Of a stretch of 64,000 nucleotides of DNA, positions 1-8,788 are shown one piece after another (within the stretch, counting starts at the first letter, position 1; each line of letters starts with the position of its first letter). A program made the position numbers and the translations under genes. The stretch is from contig CAVSWC010000013.1 of the NCBI GenBank assembly GCA_963731585.1, forward strand, positions 186,001 to 250,000, in the 5' to 3' direction. The notes under the pieces are model-generated. The model ran no database searches and was not told the origin of the DNA. It worked only from the letters and a program-made list of their open reading frames with translations. The stretch is from CANKHA01 sp963731585. Its GTDB lineage: Bacteria > Pseudomonadota > Alphaproteobacteria > Rhizobiales > Xanthobacteraceae.

Positions 1-282
1 GTGCGGGCAAAAGCCTTCAACTACTGGTTCAGTCTGGTCGTCTTGGACAAGTGGCTGGCGCTGCCTGAAGGCACGCCGGCGCCGATCTTGCAGGTCTATC
101 GCGACGCCTTCGACAAAATGTCCAAAGATCCGGAGTTCATCGAGCGCGGCAGGAAGATGAGCGAGGATTTCGCGCCGCAGGCCGGCAAGGACGTGGAAGA
201 CCTGCTGAAGACGCTGGGCGACACCACGCCGGAAGCGCTCGATTACATCAAGAACATGCTGAAGACGCAGGGGATCGGGTAG
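1..282 (+). CDS. TctC/Bug-type solute-binding protein, C-terminal fragment
   Basis: The 3' end of a gene that begins before the window. The 93 visible residues read like the last lobe of tripartite tricarboxylate transporter binding proteins: a P-A-P-I-L-x-x-Y-R-D-A-F segment and a K-D-P-E-F motif followed by a helical tail, closely paralleling the end of the binding protein at 4930-5981. Such proteins are exported and deliver carboxylates to a TctAB permease, although many are orphans. No signal peptide or start can be judged here. A palindromic repeat follows the stop within a few bases. The family assignment rests on the C-terminal pattern only, and the substrate is unknown. Confidence 0.7.
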   Translation: MRAKAFNYWFSLVVLDKWLALPEGTPAPILQVYRDAFDKMSKDPEFIERGRKMSEDFAPQAGKDVEDLLKTLGDTTPEALDYIKNMLKTQGIG

Positions 283-285
283 TCC

Positions 286-356
286 TGTCATCCCGGCCAG
301 GAACACAAGCCGGGACGGCTCTCCCCCGATCAAGTCGGGGGTCGGCCAGGATGACA
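286..356. repeat. Palindromic intergenic repeat (GTCATCC...GGATGAC type)
   Basis: Outer arms TGTCATCC (286-293) and GGATGACA (349-356) enclose an inner hairpin CCCCCGA-TCAAG-TCGGGGG. It lies just after a stop codon and is not followed by a T-run on the + strand. Similar GTCATCCCGG / ATGGCCGGG palindromes recur near 43650, 47600, 49100 and 56250, so this is a repeat-family member rather than a dedicated terminator. Confidence 0.6.
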
Positions 357-485
357 TAAAAAACCTGAAATGAACCAGCCACCTTACCAGCGGCCGTTTT
401 CTTCTGAGAATGTCTGTCTTGCCATTACGGATGTTGATCGGCCTGCCGCTCCGGCCTATACGCCGCCCGGCATAGGAGAATAACA

Positions 486-1013
486 GTGAATTTGAGCGCC
501 ATTCCGGTCGGGTCGAACCCGCCGCACGAGGTCAACGTCATCGTCGAGGTGCCGATCGGCGGCGAGCCGATCAAATACGAAGTCGACAAGAAGTCGGGCA
601 TCTTGGTCGTGGACCGCTTTCTCTATACCTCGATGCGCTATCCGGGGAACTACGGGTTCATCCCGCACACGCTCTCTTCCGACGGCGATCCCTGCGACGT
701 GCTGGTCATCAACACGCGCGCCATTACGCCGGGTGCGATGATGAGTGTGCGCCCGGTGGGCGTGCTGATGATGGAGGATGAAGCCGGCGGCGATGAGAAG
801 ATCATCGCGGTGCCGTCCTCGAAACTCACGCGCCGCTATGATTCCGTGAAGACCTATACCGACCTGCCGGAGATCACGATCAAGCAGGTGCAGCATTTCT
901 TCGAGCACTACAAAGACCTCGAAGATGAAAAGTGGGTGAGGGTCAGCCATTGGGGCGGCGTCGAAGAGGCGCATCGGCTCATCCTCGAAGGTATCGCCAA
1001 AGCCAAAGGCTGA
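486..1013 (+). CDS. ppa: Inorganic pyrophosphatase
   Basis: Soluble family I pyrophosphatase that hydrolyses PPi to two phosphates and so drives biosynthetic reactions in the cytoplasm. The 175-residue length is typical of the bacterial enzyme. The signature region D-x-D-P-x-D-V-L is seen as SDGDPCDVLV, preceded by R-Y-P-G-N-Y-G-F-I-P, which supplies substrate and Mg contacts. The gene starts with GTG at 486, chosen because GGAG lies about 8 bases upstream and the N-terminus then matches the family (MNLSAIPVGSNPP). The frame is intact. It ends about 20 bases before a large cruciform-like structure that separates it from the convergent TPP-enzyme gene. Confidence 0.96.
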   Translation: MNLSAIPVGSNPPHEVNVIVEVPIGGEPIKYEVDKKSGILVVDRFLYTSMRYPGNYGFIPHTLSSDGDPCDVLVINTRAITPGAMMSVRPVGVLMMEDEAGGDEKIIAVPSSKLTRRYDSVKTYTDLPEITIKQVQHFFEHYKDLEDEKWVRVSHWGGVEEAHRLILEGIAKAKG

Positions 1014-1030
1014 TCGTATTCCCACAAAAG

Positions 1031-1118
1031 AAAACGGCCGCCACCGCAAGTCGGATTAATCCGACTTGCGCACTCAATAGTACCAACCTCGGATAAATCC
1101 GAGGTTGGGCGGCCGTTT
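1031..1118. terminator. Three-stem nested hairpin between convergent genes
   Basis: A perfect 26-base palindrome occupies 1045-1070 and a 12-bp stem with a 2-base loop occupies 1083-1108. Both are enclosed by an outer stem, AAACGGCCGCC (1032-1042) with GGCGGCCGTTT (1108-1118). The two inner hairpins share a TCGGAT-ATCCGA core. On the + strand the structure ends in TTT. It is probably a bidirectional terminator for ppa and the convergent gene. Confidence 0.7.
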
Positions 1119-2921
1119 CGTTCGTCGCAACCGCGGCTATCGGCGTCGCCTGACGCCTGGTCGGGCGGGTGCCGAGCGAGGCGCCTTCGTGCCGGTCCGC
1201 CCCGGGCGGGATGCGCATGTCGATCACGCAGACCTTGCCGGCGCGCAGCGCGGCGACGCCCTTGTCGATCGCCGCTTTGACGTCCGCAGCCTTGGTCACC
1301 GGGCCGATGCCGACCGCGCCCTGCGCTTCGCACAGCTTGGCGATGTCGGTGGTCGGGTTGGACGAGGCCTGGCCGATCCAGCGGTTCTTCGGCTCGCGGC
1401 CGCGCGTCACCGCCACCGTCTCCTGATGCAGCTCGTCGTTGAAATAGGACTCGTTGTTGTTGATCAGATCAGCATCGGAATTTGGTAATGCACCGCGGTC
1501 CAGATCGCGTTGCCGCCCATCAGGAAGTCGCCGTCGCCGAGCACCGAAATCGCCAGCTTGCCCATGTCGTGCAGCGCGAGCGCGACGCCGACCGAGATGC
1601 CGGGGCCGGAGCCGATGCCGCCGCCGCCGTCCTTGCCCATATAGGCGTGGGGATTTTGATGCGGCCAGATGTCGATCGGCCAGCCTTTGCACAGGCTGGC
1701 GAAGCCGACTTCATTGATGTCGTTGAAGCGGCCTTCAGCGCGGCGGCGATCATGTTCAGCGTGATGGTGTCGCCGCCGGTGTCCTTGGCCTTGGCTTCTC
1801 GCCGCTTCCACGGGTCTTTCTTGCGGCCGGCGCCGAGCGCGGCCAGCAAGCTCGGTCACCGGCGACGTCGCCGATGCAGGCCATCGGCACGTCCACCGGC
1901 GGCAGCCCCTGATGGTCCATGGTCATGCCGTTCGAAAGGTGGGTGTCGAGCGTGGCGTGGATCACCTTCGCGCCGACCTTGCCGACTTTCTTGGCCTGCA
2001 TCAGCGCGCCGTGCAGGTCGATCCAGTCGAGCGAGAGGATGACGTCGGCCTCGCGTCAGGACTTGCCGCGCGGATTTGCTTAGCACGTTGAACGGATCGA
2101 CCGGATGCGCCGGATGATCGGTGGGGAACATCGAGCCGGCCTTCAGGTCCGACATCACCACCGCGCCGAGACGCTCGGCGAGCTTGATGCGCGCGTCCCA
2201 GATCTCTTGGTCGCGGGCGCCGCGGCCCATCAGCATCACGATCTTCTGCCGCCTTGTTGAGCAGCGCGATCGCCTTGTCGACGCTTTCCTTGGCGGGACG
2301 CGCCGGCGGCGGCGGCGCAAAGCGCGCCATGTCCGGCCACTCAGGCTCCTTCTCCAGCTTCGCTTCCTGCAAGCCGGCGTCGAGGCAGATGTAAACCGGC
2401 CCGGTGGGTTCGGTCTGCGTCAGGATATAGCCGCGCGTCATGCCTTCGACGATCGCCTGCGGCGAGGAGGGCAGGTCATCCCACTTCGTCATCGAGCGCA
2501 CCCAGGCGCCCTGGTCGCGGGTGGTGTGGATCCAGTCGATCCAGGGCCGGCGCTGCGTATTGTCGAGCGGGCCGGTGGCTCCCATGATGATCATCGGCGC
2601 GCGGTCGCACCAGGCATTGAAGATGCTCATCATGCCGTGGATCAGGCCGACATTGCTGTGCAGCGCGCAGGCCATCGGCTTGCCGGTGACTTTGGTCCAG
2701 CCATGCGCGACGGCCACGGCGTGGTCCTCGTGCAGGCAGAGGATCATGCCCGGATTTTTGTTGCCGAGATGATTGACGACGCTGTCGTGGAATCCGCGAT
2801 AGCTCGCACCCGGCGTAAGGCTCATATAGGGGATGCCAAAACGCCGCAGCATCTGCGCCGCGACGTCGCTGCCCCAGGCTATCTTCCCGTCGGGTTGCCC
2901 TTCAGGCTTATCCAGTTTCAT
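1119..2921 (-). CDS. Thiamine-pyrophosphate-dependent enzyme (acetolactate synthase / decarboxylase family), frameshifted
   Basis: TPP enzyme of roughly 600 residues, read from ATG at 2921 behind a GGAG box. The N-terminal Pyr domain carries the catalytic Glu context (CLHEDHAVAVAHG). A central domain follows, and the C-terminal PP domain has the TPP/Mg motif GDGDFLMGGNA followed by I-I-N-N-N. At least four or five single-base shifts (about 2250, 2060, 1850, 1745, 1475) break the frame, and at 2250 the change is clearly one extra base. The true stop is unresolved: the last frame runs into the terminator hairpins, so the lower boundary is approximate. Neighbouring TctC and cupin genes suggest carboxylate catabolism. 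The substrate cannot be told from sequence, and a benzoylformate decarboxylase-like activity is equally possible. Confidence 0.75.
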
Positions 2922-3081
2922 CTAACTCCGCCTCCCAAAACCGGCTGCCGCGTTTTTGACTCGCAAAACAGCGCGTTTCGAACAATGATCGCCGCCCATT
3001 GGGGGCGGTACGCTTCCCGGCCCCCTATCAAGACCGCCGGATGAATTTTCGCAAGAGCGGCGCAAAGTAAAGGAGGGTCGA

Positions 3082-3265
3082 ATGATCCACAAGCTGCGTA
3101 TTTTGGGCACTGGCGCCGGGGCTTTTCATGGCTGCAACGCTAGCTGCCGGTCGGTGCACCACTGCGAGGCCAGCCAGCAGTGCGGTGGTCCAAGCCCTCA
3201 TAAGCGCATTTATGCCGCAAACAGCGGGCTGCGTTGGTGGCCACGTAATAGCTCCTCTGCGTTGA
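3082..3265 (+). pseudogene. Remnant of a TctC-type binding-protein 5' end
   Basis: A Shine-Dalgarno box (AGGAGGG, 3071-3077) and ATG at 3082 begin MIHKLRILG, almost the same DNA as the start of the intact binding-protein gene at 4930 (MIHKLQILG). After one frameshift it reads a signal-peptide-like stretch (FMAATLAAG) and soon stops. No mature domain follows. It is best seen as the surviving 5' end of a duplicated binding-protein gene. Confidence 0.55.
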
Positions 3266-3272
3266 TGTTAGA

Positions 3273-3299
3273 AACGCCGGCGTGACGGAACGCCGGCGT
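3273..3299. repeat. Direct repeat of a self-complementary 11-mer
   Basis: AACGCCGGCGT occurs twice (3273-3283 and 3289-3299) separated by 5 bases. Each copy contains the palindrome ACGCCGGCGT, so the pair can fold as one stem. It lies at the end of the binding-protein remnant and may be its former terminator. Confidence 0.5.
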
Positions 3300-3374
3300 T
3301 GATGCCCTGCACCTGCTGCGGCGCAGCATCACGGTATGTTGCTCCCGTTCCCAATACCGGCAGGCGTTCTCGCT

Positions 3375-3428
3375 ATATCATTGTCGCGCTTGGACAGCGC
3401 CATATCATTGTAGCGCTTGGCCAGCGCC
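3375..3428. repeat. Two tandem 27-bp units upstream of the cupin gene
   Basis: Two copies of a 27-base unit (3375-3401 and 3402-3428) match at nearly all positions and share ATATCATTGT and CGCTTGG. They end about 20 bases before the cupin start codon, where a regulator-binding site could lie. No promoter elements can be assigned confidently. Confidence 0.5.
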
Positions 3429-3447
3429 GGCCTTGGAAGGAAACACC

Positions 3448-4698
3448 ATGCACGAGGTACCAGGCGAAGCTGAACCGGGCGAAACCCACTGGCACGAACC
3501 AGCCGGCAACAAGAAAGCCGGCATCGGCGCCTTCACCAAGCTTCCGACGCCCTATGACCGCTTTATGGAGGCGGAAGGCATCCCGGTCTTCCGCGACATC
3601 GGCATCAGCAAGGTGCAGAACCTTCCCCTCTATCCGTGGAAGCGGACCGGGGGGCGCGGCCATTTCATTCAGCTCCTTGGCACCGAGACCAAGTGGGGTT
3701 GCTATGTGGTCGAGGTGCCAGGCTCCGGCGCGCTGAATCCGGAGAAGCACATGTACGAGGAGATTTTCCTCGTGGTGGAAGGGCGTGGCTCGACCGAAGT
3801 CTGGATCGAGGGCGACAAGAAGCGTCACATCTTCGAATGGCAGAAGGGCTCGATGTTTTCGATTCCGATGAATGCCATGCACCAGATCGTCAATGCTTCA
3901 TCGTCACCCGCGCTCCTCCTGGCCGGCACCACGGCCCCGAATGTGTTGAACCAGATCAACAACGTCGATTTCATGTTCAACAACCCTTACGTCTTCCGCG
4001 ACCGCTTTTCGGGCGCTGACGACTATTACAAAGCCAAGGACGATATAGAGGCCGATCCCGTGCGCGGTCTCGCCATGCGCCGCTCAAACTTCATCCCCGA
4101 CGTGATGAACTGCGAACTGCCGCTCGATAATAGGCGCTCGCCCGGCTATCGCCGCGTCGAACCATTCATGACTGACAACCAGTTCTATTTCTGGATCGGC
4201 CAGCATGAGAACGGACGCTATTCGAAGGCGCATGCGCACACCTCCGCCGCCATCCTGATCTGTTTGAAGGGCAAGGGTTACACCTACAGCTGGCCGGAAC
4301 GATTGGGTGAGCAGCCTTGGAAGGACGGGCACGCCGACCAAGTGCGACGGCTCGATTACGAGCCGGTTGGCATGGTGACGGCGGCGCCGGGCGGCGCGCG
4401 CTGGTATCATCAGCACTTCAGCGTGTCGCAAGATCCGTTCCGGCTTACGGCCTGGTTCGGTCCGCATAATCCCGGCCGGGATCCCGGCGCGCCGGGTGAC
4501 AAGCACACCGACTACACTGCGATCGATATCACCGAGGGTGGTACCGCCATCCCTTACTGGATGGAAGATCCCTTCATCCGCGAAGAGTACGAGGCGAAGC
4601 TGAAGGAGGAGGGCGTCAGAAGCCGGATGAAGCCGGAATGGTTCGCTCCGCCGGTTGAAACCAAATCCGCGGAGAGGCGGATGTGGGATGTGGTTTAA
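3448..4698 (+). CDS. Bicupin-domain protein (gentisate-dioxygenase-like fold)
   Basis: A 416-residue protein with two cupin barrels. The first lies around residues 85-150 (EEIFLVVEGRGSTEVW then MHQIVNA) and the second around 235-320 (HAHTSAAILICLKGKGYTY then WYHQHFS), each showing metal-ligand-like His and Glu. Such bicupins, related to gentisate 1,2-dioxygenase, often sit beside TctC-type transport genes, as here, and may oxidise an aromatic or carboxylic substrate. The exact reaction is unknown. ATG 3448 was chosen because GGAAGG lies 7 bases upstream; an in-frame TTG at 3433 has no better site. The frame is intact. A fragment resembling its own C-terminus follows at 4711. Confidence 0.8.
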   Translation: MHEVPGEAEPGETHWHEPAGNKKAGIGAFTKLPTPYDRFMEAEGIPVFRDIGISKVQNLPLYPWKRTGGRGHFIQLLGTETKWGCYVVEVPGSGALNPEKHMYEEIFLVVEGRGSTEVWIEGDKKRHIFEWQKGSMFSIPMNAMHQIVNASSSPALLLAGTTAPNVLNQINNVDFMFNNPYVFRDRFSGADDYYKAKDDIEADPVRGLAMRRSNFIPDVMNCELPLDNRRSPGYRRVEPFMTDNQFYFWIGQHENGRYSKAHAHTSAAILICLKGKGYTYSWPERLGEQPWKDGHADQVRRLDYEPVGMVTAAPGGARWYHQHFSVSQDPFRLTAWFGPHNPGRDPGAPGDKHTDYTAIDITEGGTAIPYWMEDPFIREEYEAKLKEEGVRSRMKPEWFAPPVETKSAERRMWDVV

Positions 4699-4710
4699 GC
4701 GTAGCGACTG

Positions 4711-4848
4711 ATGCTCAGGTCGGCCATTGCAGCGCGGCTCAAGGCGGAAGGCGTCGAAAACCGCGTGCGCCCGGAATATTACGACAAGAACTACAAGGCC
4801 CGCTGCCGACGAAATAATTATTGCAGGGTGCCATCGATCTGCATTTGA
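4711..4848 (+). pseudogene. Remnant of a second cupin gene (C-terminal tail)
   Basis: A 45-codon reading frame contains A-R-L-K-A-E-G-V-E-N-R-V-R-P-E-Y-Y, which aligns with the end of the adjacent cupin (A-K-L-K-E-E-G-V-R-S-R-M-K-P-E-W-F). Only the tail is present. Together with the binding-protein remnant at 3082 it points to an ancestral duplication of a binding-protein/cupin pair followed by loss. Confidence 0.55.
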
Positions 4849-4929
4849 ATAGATAGCATACTTACAATAACATCTTCGCTACTGAGTAATGTTCGAAATC
4901 GTTCAGGCGCCAGGAATGAGGAGGGTCGG

Positions 4930-5981
4930 ATGATCCACAAGTTGCAAATTTTGGGCCGGACCGTGGTCTTTGGCGGCCCTGCTGGTTTCCGCGGGGCTCA
5001 ATCCCGCCTCGGCCCAGAAGTCGGTGGAAGACTTCTATAAGCGAAAAAATATCGACCTCATCATCGGCTATTCGCCCGGTGGCGGGTACGACCTCTTTGC
5101 GCGCCTGGTCGGGCAGCACCTCAGCAGACATATTCCGGGTAATCCGAACATCGTCCCGCGCAATATGCCGGGCGCCGGCAGCCGCACCGCGGTGGCATGG
5201 ATTTCCAGTGTCGCGCCGAAGGACGGCATCCGTGCTCGCGACCGCCGACCAGTCGCTCTCGGTCGCGCAGGCGATGGGCGACAAAGCCCTGACCGACATG
5301 AAGATCGACACCTCGAAGCTGATCTATATCGGCAATCCGAGCGCGGACAATAACACGACCTCGATGTGGCACACCTCGAAGGTGAAGACCATCGAGGACG
5401 CCATGAAGTACGAAGCGCCGATGGGCGCCACCGGCGGCAGCACGTCCTCACAGTATCCGCGGGCGATGAACGCGCTCCTCGGTACCAAGTTCAAGATCAT
5501 CCTCGGCTACCCGGGCGGCAACGACATCAACATCGCGATGGAGCGCGGCGAGGTCGAGGGCCGCGGCTCGAACGCTTGGGCGTCGTGGAAGTCGACACGG
5601 ATGGACTGGATCAAGGATAAACAGATCAACATCATCGTTCAGATCGGTCTGACCAAGGCGCCCGACCTTCCGGACGTTCCCTTGATGATGGATCTGGCGA
5701 AAAATCCCGAGGACAAGGCGGTGCTGAAGCTGCTGTCGGCTTCAACCACCATCGGCCGCCCGCTTTTCACCAGCCCGGGCGTTCCGGAAGAACGCGTGAA
5801 GGCATTGCGCGCGGCCTTCGAGGCTACGATGAAGGATCCGGAATTCCTTGCCGACGCGGAGAAGCGTGGGTTCGACATCAATCCGGTGTCCGGCGAGGAA
5901 CTGCAGAAGATTGTGGCCGACATTGTCGCGACGCCAAAACCAATCGCCGATCGGCTGCAGTCGATCATCGGGACGGAGTAA
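4930..5981 (+). CDS. TctC/Bug-type tripartite tricarboxylate transporter binding protein (two frameshifts)
   Basis: Exported solute-binding protein of about 349 residues. It has a signal peptide ending near N-P-A-S-A-Q, then IDLIIGYSPGGGYDLFAR, the hallmark loop of the TctC family, and the usual C-terminal K-D-P-E-F segment. Two single-base insertions break the frame, an extra T near 4969 inside the signal peptide and another near 5230; the total length is 3n+2, which fits. The start ATG has GGAGGG upstream. A strong terminator follows. It probably captures the carboxylate used by the adjacent cupin and TPP enzyme (inference); no permease genes are in view. Confidence 0.85.
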
Positions 5982-5998
5982 CTTGGAATTACATCGTG

Positions 5999-6028
5999 AA
6001 GCGGCGGGGCAGCCTCCCGCCGCTTTTT
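5999..6028 (+). terminator. Rho-independent terminator after the binding-protein gene
   Basis: AAGCGGCGGG and CCCGCCGCTT form a 10-bp stem around a 7-base loop, followed by TTTTT. It lies 18 bases after the stop at 5981. Its end touches the stop codon of the convergent idi gene. Confidence 0.85.
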
Positions 6029-6599
6029 ACGGCTGCATCCACCTGGCGATCGCATCGCCGTGGTTTCGCAAATAGTGGTTGAACCAGACCGAATAACGCT
6101 CGGGATGCGCCGCCTGGTCGGCCCTAAGCTCCTCGAAGGAAATCCATTTCCAGTCGCTGACTTCCTCGGGATCCGGCGCAACGGTGCCGTCAATCCTGGC
6201 GTCGAACGTGCCGCCGAACACGTGCACGACTTCGTTTTCGATCAGGTCGTTTGAAACGGCCGCGCGGTAATGCGCGGTGAACAGCGGCTGCAATTCGCAA
6301 AGCACGCCCATTTCTTCGAACAGCCGCCGGCTTACCGCGTCTTCGTTGCTTTCGTCAGGGCGCGGATGGCTGCAGCAGGCATTGGTCCAGAGCCCTTCGG
6401 AATGATATTTGCCGGAGGCGCGCCGCTGCAGCAGCATCATGCCGCTCGGGTTGCGCACCAGCGCCGAGACGGCGCGGTGTTGCAGCCCGCGCCGGTGCGC
6501 GTCGAGCTTGGGGGCGGTGCCGAGCAGCACGTCGGCATCGTCCACCAGCAGGATCGTATCGTTATCGGTCGCGCCAAGGATGCGTATGCTGCTTTGCAT
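6027..6599 (-). CDS. idi: Isopentenyl-diphosphate delta-isomerase, type I
   Basis: Interconverts IPP and DMAPP in isoprenoid synthesis. This is the Nudix-fold, metal-dependent type I enzyme, 190 residues as usual. Visible are the active-site Cys in TNACCSHP (residues 73-79; the second Cys aligns with the catalytic one), the Nudix-like helix R-R-L-F-E-E-M-G and the catalytic Glu in ENEVVHVF. The start ATG (6599-6597) diverges from a methyltransferase gene 90 bases away. In purple bacteria and rhizobia, type I idi often accompanies carotenoid or bacteriochlorophyll clusters, but none is in this window. The frame is intact. Confidence 0.93.
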   Translation of the reverse strand: MQSSIRILGATDNDTILLVDDADVLLGTAPKLDAHRRGLQHRAVSALVRNPSGMMLLQRRASGKYHSEGLWTNACCSHPRPDESNEDAVSRRLFEEMGVLCELQPLFTAHYRAAVSNDLIENEVVHVFGGTFDARIDGTVAPDPEEVSDWKWISFEELRADQAAHPERYSVWFNHYLRNHGDAIARWMQP

Positions 6600-6688
6600 G
6601 CAAAAGGCCTATCAGCGAAGGGTGATGCGGTCGAGTCTGGCGCGGCAAGCCCGGCTGTGGTGAACTTGACTGCACGGGAGAAGCCGCC

Positions 6689-7468
6689 ATGAATTCCCCA
6701 ACGAAATCGCTGGTGCAATCGCAGTTCGGCGCCAATGCCGAAAGCTATGCCACAAGCCGGGTGCATGCGCAGGGCGAGAGCCTGTCCCGCCTGGTGGAGG
6801 CGGTGCAGCCGCGCCGGGACTGGGAGGCGATTGATATCGCCACCGGGCCCGGCCATACCGCCCTGGCTTTCGCGCCGAAGGTGAAGCATATCATCGCCAC
6901 CGACGTGACACCGGAAATGCTGCAGGTAGCGCGGGGGCTTGCGGAAAAGCGCGGGCTGACCAATGTCAGCTTCGCAGAGATGCCGGCTGAAAAGCTGCCG
7001 CTGCCGGATGCCTCATTCGATCTCGTGACCTGCCGCACCGCTCCGCATCATTTCGCTGACGTGCCGGCATTTGTCGCCGAAGTGGCGCGCGTGCTGCGGC
7101 CCGGCGGCGTCTTTGGCCTCGTGGACAATGTCTCGCCCGACGAGCCGGAGGCGGCCAGGCGGTATAATGAATTCGAGAAGCTGCGTGACCCGAGTCACGG
7201 CCGTTGCCTGAGCGAAAGCGAGTGGCTCGATCTGATCACCCGCGCCGGGCTGATCGTGCGGCACCGCGAAATCCTGACCAAGGATATCGAACTCGAGGGC
7301 TGGGCCGGACGGATGCAAGTGTCGCCCGACGCTAAGGAGAAGCTGTACGCAATCTTGCGCGATGCATCGGGGGGATTGCGTGATTTCCTACAGCCGAAAG
7401 AGCTTCCCGACGACATCGGCTTCGTGCTGATGGAGACGCTGATCGTGGCGGAGAAGCCGCTGACGTAG
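6689..7468 (+). CDS. Class I SAM-dependent methyltransferase (UbiE-like)
   Basis: A 259-residue Methyltransf_11 protein. Motif I (IDIATGPGHTA, about residues 49-59) binds SAM. It is followed by an acidic loop, IATDVTPEML, then DLVTCRTAPHHF and VLRPGGVFGLVDN, giving the standard Rossmann order. The ATG at 6689 follows GGGAGAAG. It resembles UbiE/quinone or small-molecule methyltransferases, but the substrate cannot be inferred. It ends 11 bases from the convergent pyrD stop and shares a divergent promoter region with idi. Confidence 0.85.
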   Translation: MNSPTKSLVQSQFGANAESYATSRVHAQGESLSRLVEAVQPRRDWEAIDIATGPGHTALAFAPKVKHIIATDVTPEMLQVARGLAEKRGLTNVSFAEMPAEKLPLPDASFDLVTCRTAPHHFADVPAFVAEVARVLRPGGVFGLVDNVSPDEPEAARRYNEFEKLRDPSHGRCLSESEWLDLITRAGLIVRHREILTKDIELEGWAGRMQVSPDAKEKLYAILRDASGGLRDFLQPKELPDDIGFVLMETLIVAEKPLT

Positions 7469-7479
7469 GACGTTCCCCG

Positions 7480-8551
7480 CTAGCGATTGCCGCTGCCGAC
7501 AGCCTCCGCGACGGATTTGAATCCGTCCGCGCGCAGCAAGGCTGCGAGTTCGCGCTTGACGCGTTTCACCAGTCCCGGCCCCTGGAACACCATCGCGGAA
7601 TAGAGCTGCACGAGCGAAGCGCCGGCCTTGATCTTGGCGTATGCATCGGCCCCGCTGGCGATACCGCCGCAGCCGATGATGGGGATGCGGCTGCCAGCAT
7701 ATTTGTACATCGTGGCGAGGCAGGCGGTGGATTTCGGCATCAACGGCCTTCCCGATAATCCGCCCTCCGCATGGCGGTCGGCGCTGCGAAGATGCGGGGG
7801 CCGGTCGATCGTGGTGTTGCCGATGATCAGGCCGTCGACGCCGGTCTTGATCACGACCTCGGCGATGTCGCGCAATTCCTGCTCGCCGAGATCGGGGCCG
7901 ACCTTGGCAAGTACCGGCGGCAGCTGCGGCCCGTCGGGCGCGGCGCGGCTGCGCGCGTCGAGCACGCGCACGACCAGCTCTTCCATCTCGGCGCGCGCCT
8001 GCAGCGCCCGCAGCCCGGGCGTATTCGGCGACGAGAGATTGACCACGATGTAATCCGCAAGCCCGGCCACCGCCTCGACCCCGCGCTACGTAGTCGGCCG
8101 CGGCGTCATTGCTGTCGCGGTTCTTGCCTACATTGGCACCGACAATGCCTTTGCGTCCGGCGCGCTTGCGCTCGGCGAGGCGTTCAGTGAAAGCGCCGAG
8201 CCCGCGGCTGTTGAAGCCGAAGCGGTTGATCACCGCTTCGTCCTCGTCCAAGCGGAACAGCCGCTTGCCGCTGTTGCCCGGCTGCGGACGCGGCGTCACC
8301 GTGCCGGCTTCGGCAAAGCCGAAGCCGAGCGCCAGCATGGCGTCGGGCACCTCCGCGTCCTTGTCGAAGCCGGCTGCAAGACCAACAGGGTTGGGAAAAT
8401 CGATCCCGAACACGCGTGTCGCGAGAATGGGGTCGTCCGGATCGCTCGCGCTGCGTACGAGGCCAAATTTCAGCGCGCCGATCGTCAGGCGATGCGCGCT
8501 TTCCGGCTCGATCCACCGCAGCAGGGGCCGCGCGAAGGGGTAGAGGTCCAT
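7480..8551 (-). CDS. pyrD: Dihydroorotate dehydrogenase (quinone), one frameshift
   Basis: Class 2 DHODH of about 356 residues that oxidises dihydroorotate with the quinone pool at the inner membrane, the fourth step of pyrimidine synthesis. Seen in order are N-terminal membrane-associating helices, NPVGLAAGFDKDAE, NRFGFNSRG, ADYIVVNLSSPNTPG (with the catalytic-loop Ser) and the FMN phosphate site IPIIGCGGIASGADA. One extra C near 8083 splits the frame; the total length is 3n+1. The ATG at 8551 lies 2 bases from a long inverted repeat that covers its leader. The gene is convergent with the methyltransferase. Confidence 0.92.
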
Positions 8552-8553
8552 GT

Positions 8554-8628
8554 CTAGTGTTCCGAATCCAAAGTTCGCTTGTTCCCGCGGCACTCTCCGA
8601 AGCGAAATTTGGATTCGTCGAACACTAG
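8554..8628. repeat. Long inverted repeat in the pyrD leader
   Basis: The left arm starts CTAGTGTTC at 8554 and the right arm ends GAACACTAG at 8628. The arms are about 28 bases with a 2-base bulge and one mismatch, around a loop of about 20 bases. The hairpin begins 2 bases upstream of the pyrD start codon and would cover its ribosome-binding region in the transcript. Confidence 0.75.
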
Positions 8629-8644
8629 CAAAATCCATAATTCT

Positions 8645-8718
8645 CGTGCCGCTTTTCGATTTGAGGTTCCTAAGCGAGCGTGCGGCAGGCAGTGTAGGAA
8701 CTTCAAATCGGCGGCACG
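8645..8718. repeat. Second long inverted repeat, adjacent to the first
   Basis: CGTGCCGC at 8645 pairs with GCGGCACG ending at 8718, continuing through CGATTTGA/TTCAAATCG and GTTCCTA/TAGGAAC with a 4-base bulge. At 74 bases it is the same size as the preceding inverted repeat, 16 bases away, but has a different sequence. It could be a small mobile palindrome or a structured leader. Confidence 0.7.
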
Positions 8719-8788
8719 GGTGCTATCTTGCTATGGCTGCTCAACTAGAGCAAATAAGCCTGCCGCACCTGTTGGTTACGGGAGCACC

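Noticed and set aside
456..1049. Long minus-strand frame opposite ppa
   Set aside because: It is the antisense shadow of a well-conserved gene, with Arg/His-rich composition and no family features.
6027..6599. Photosynthesis gene cluster membership of idi
   Set aside because: Type I idi can mark such clusters, but no bch, crt or puf genes are in the window.
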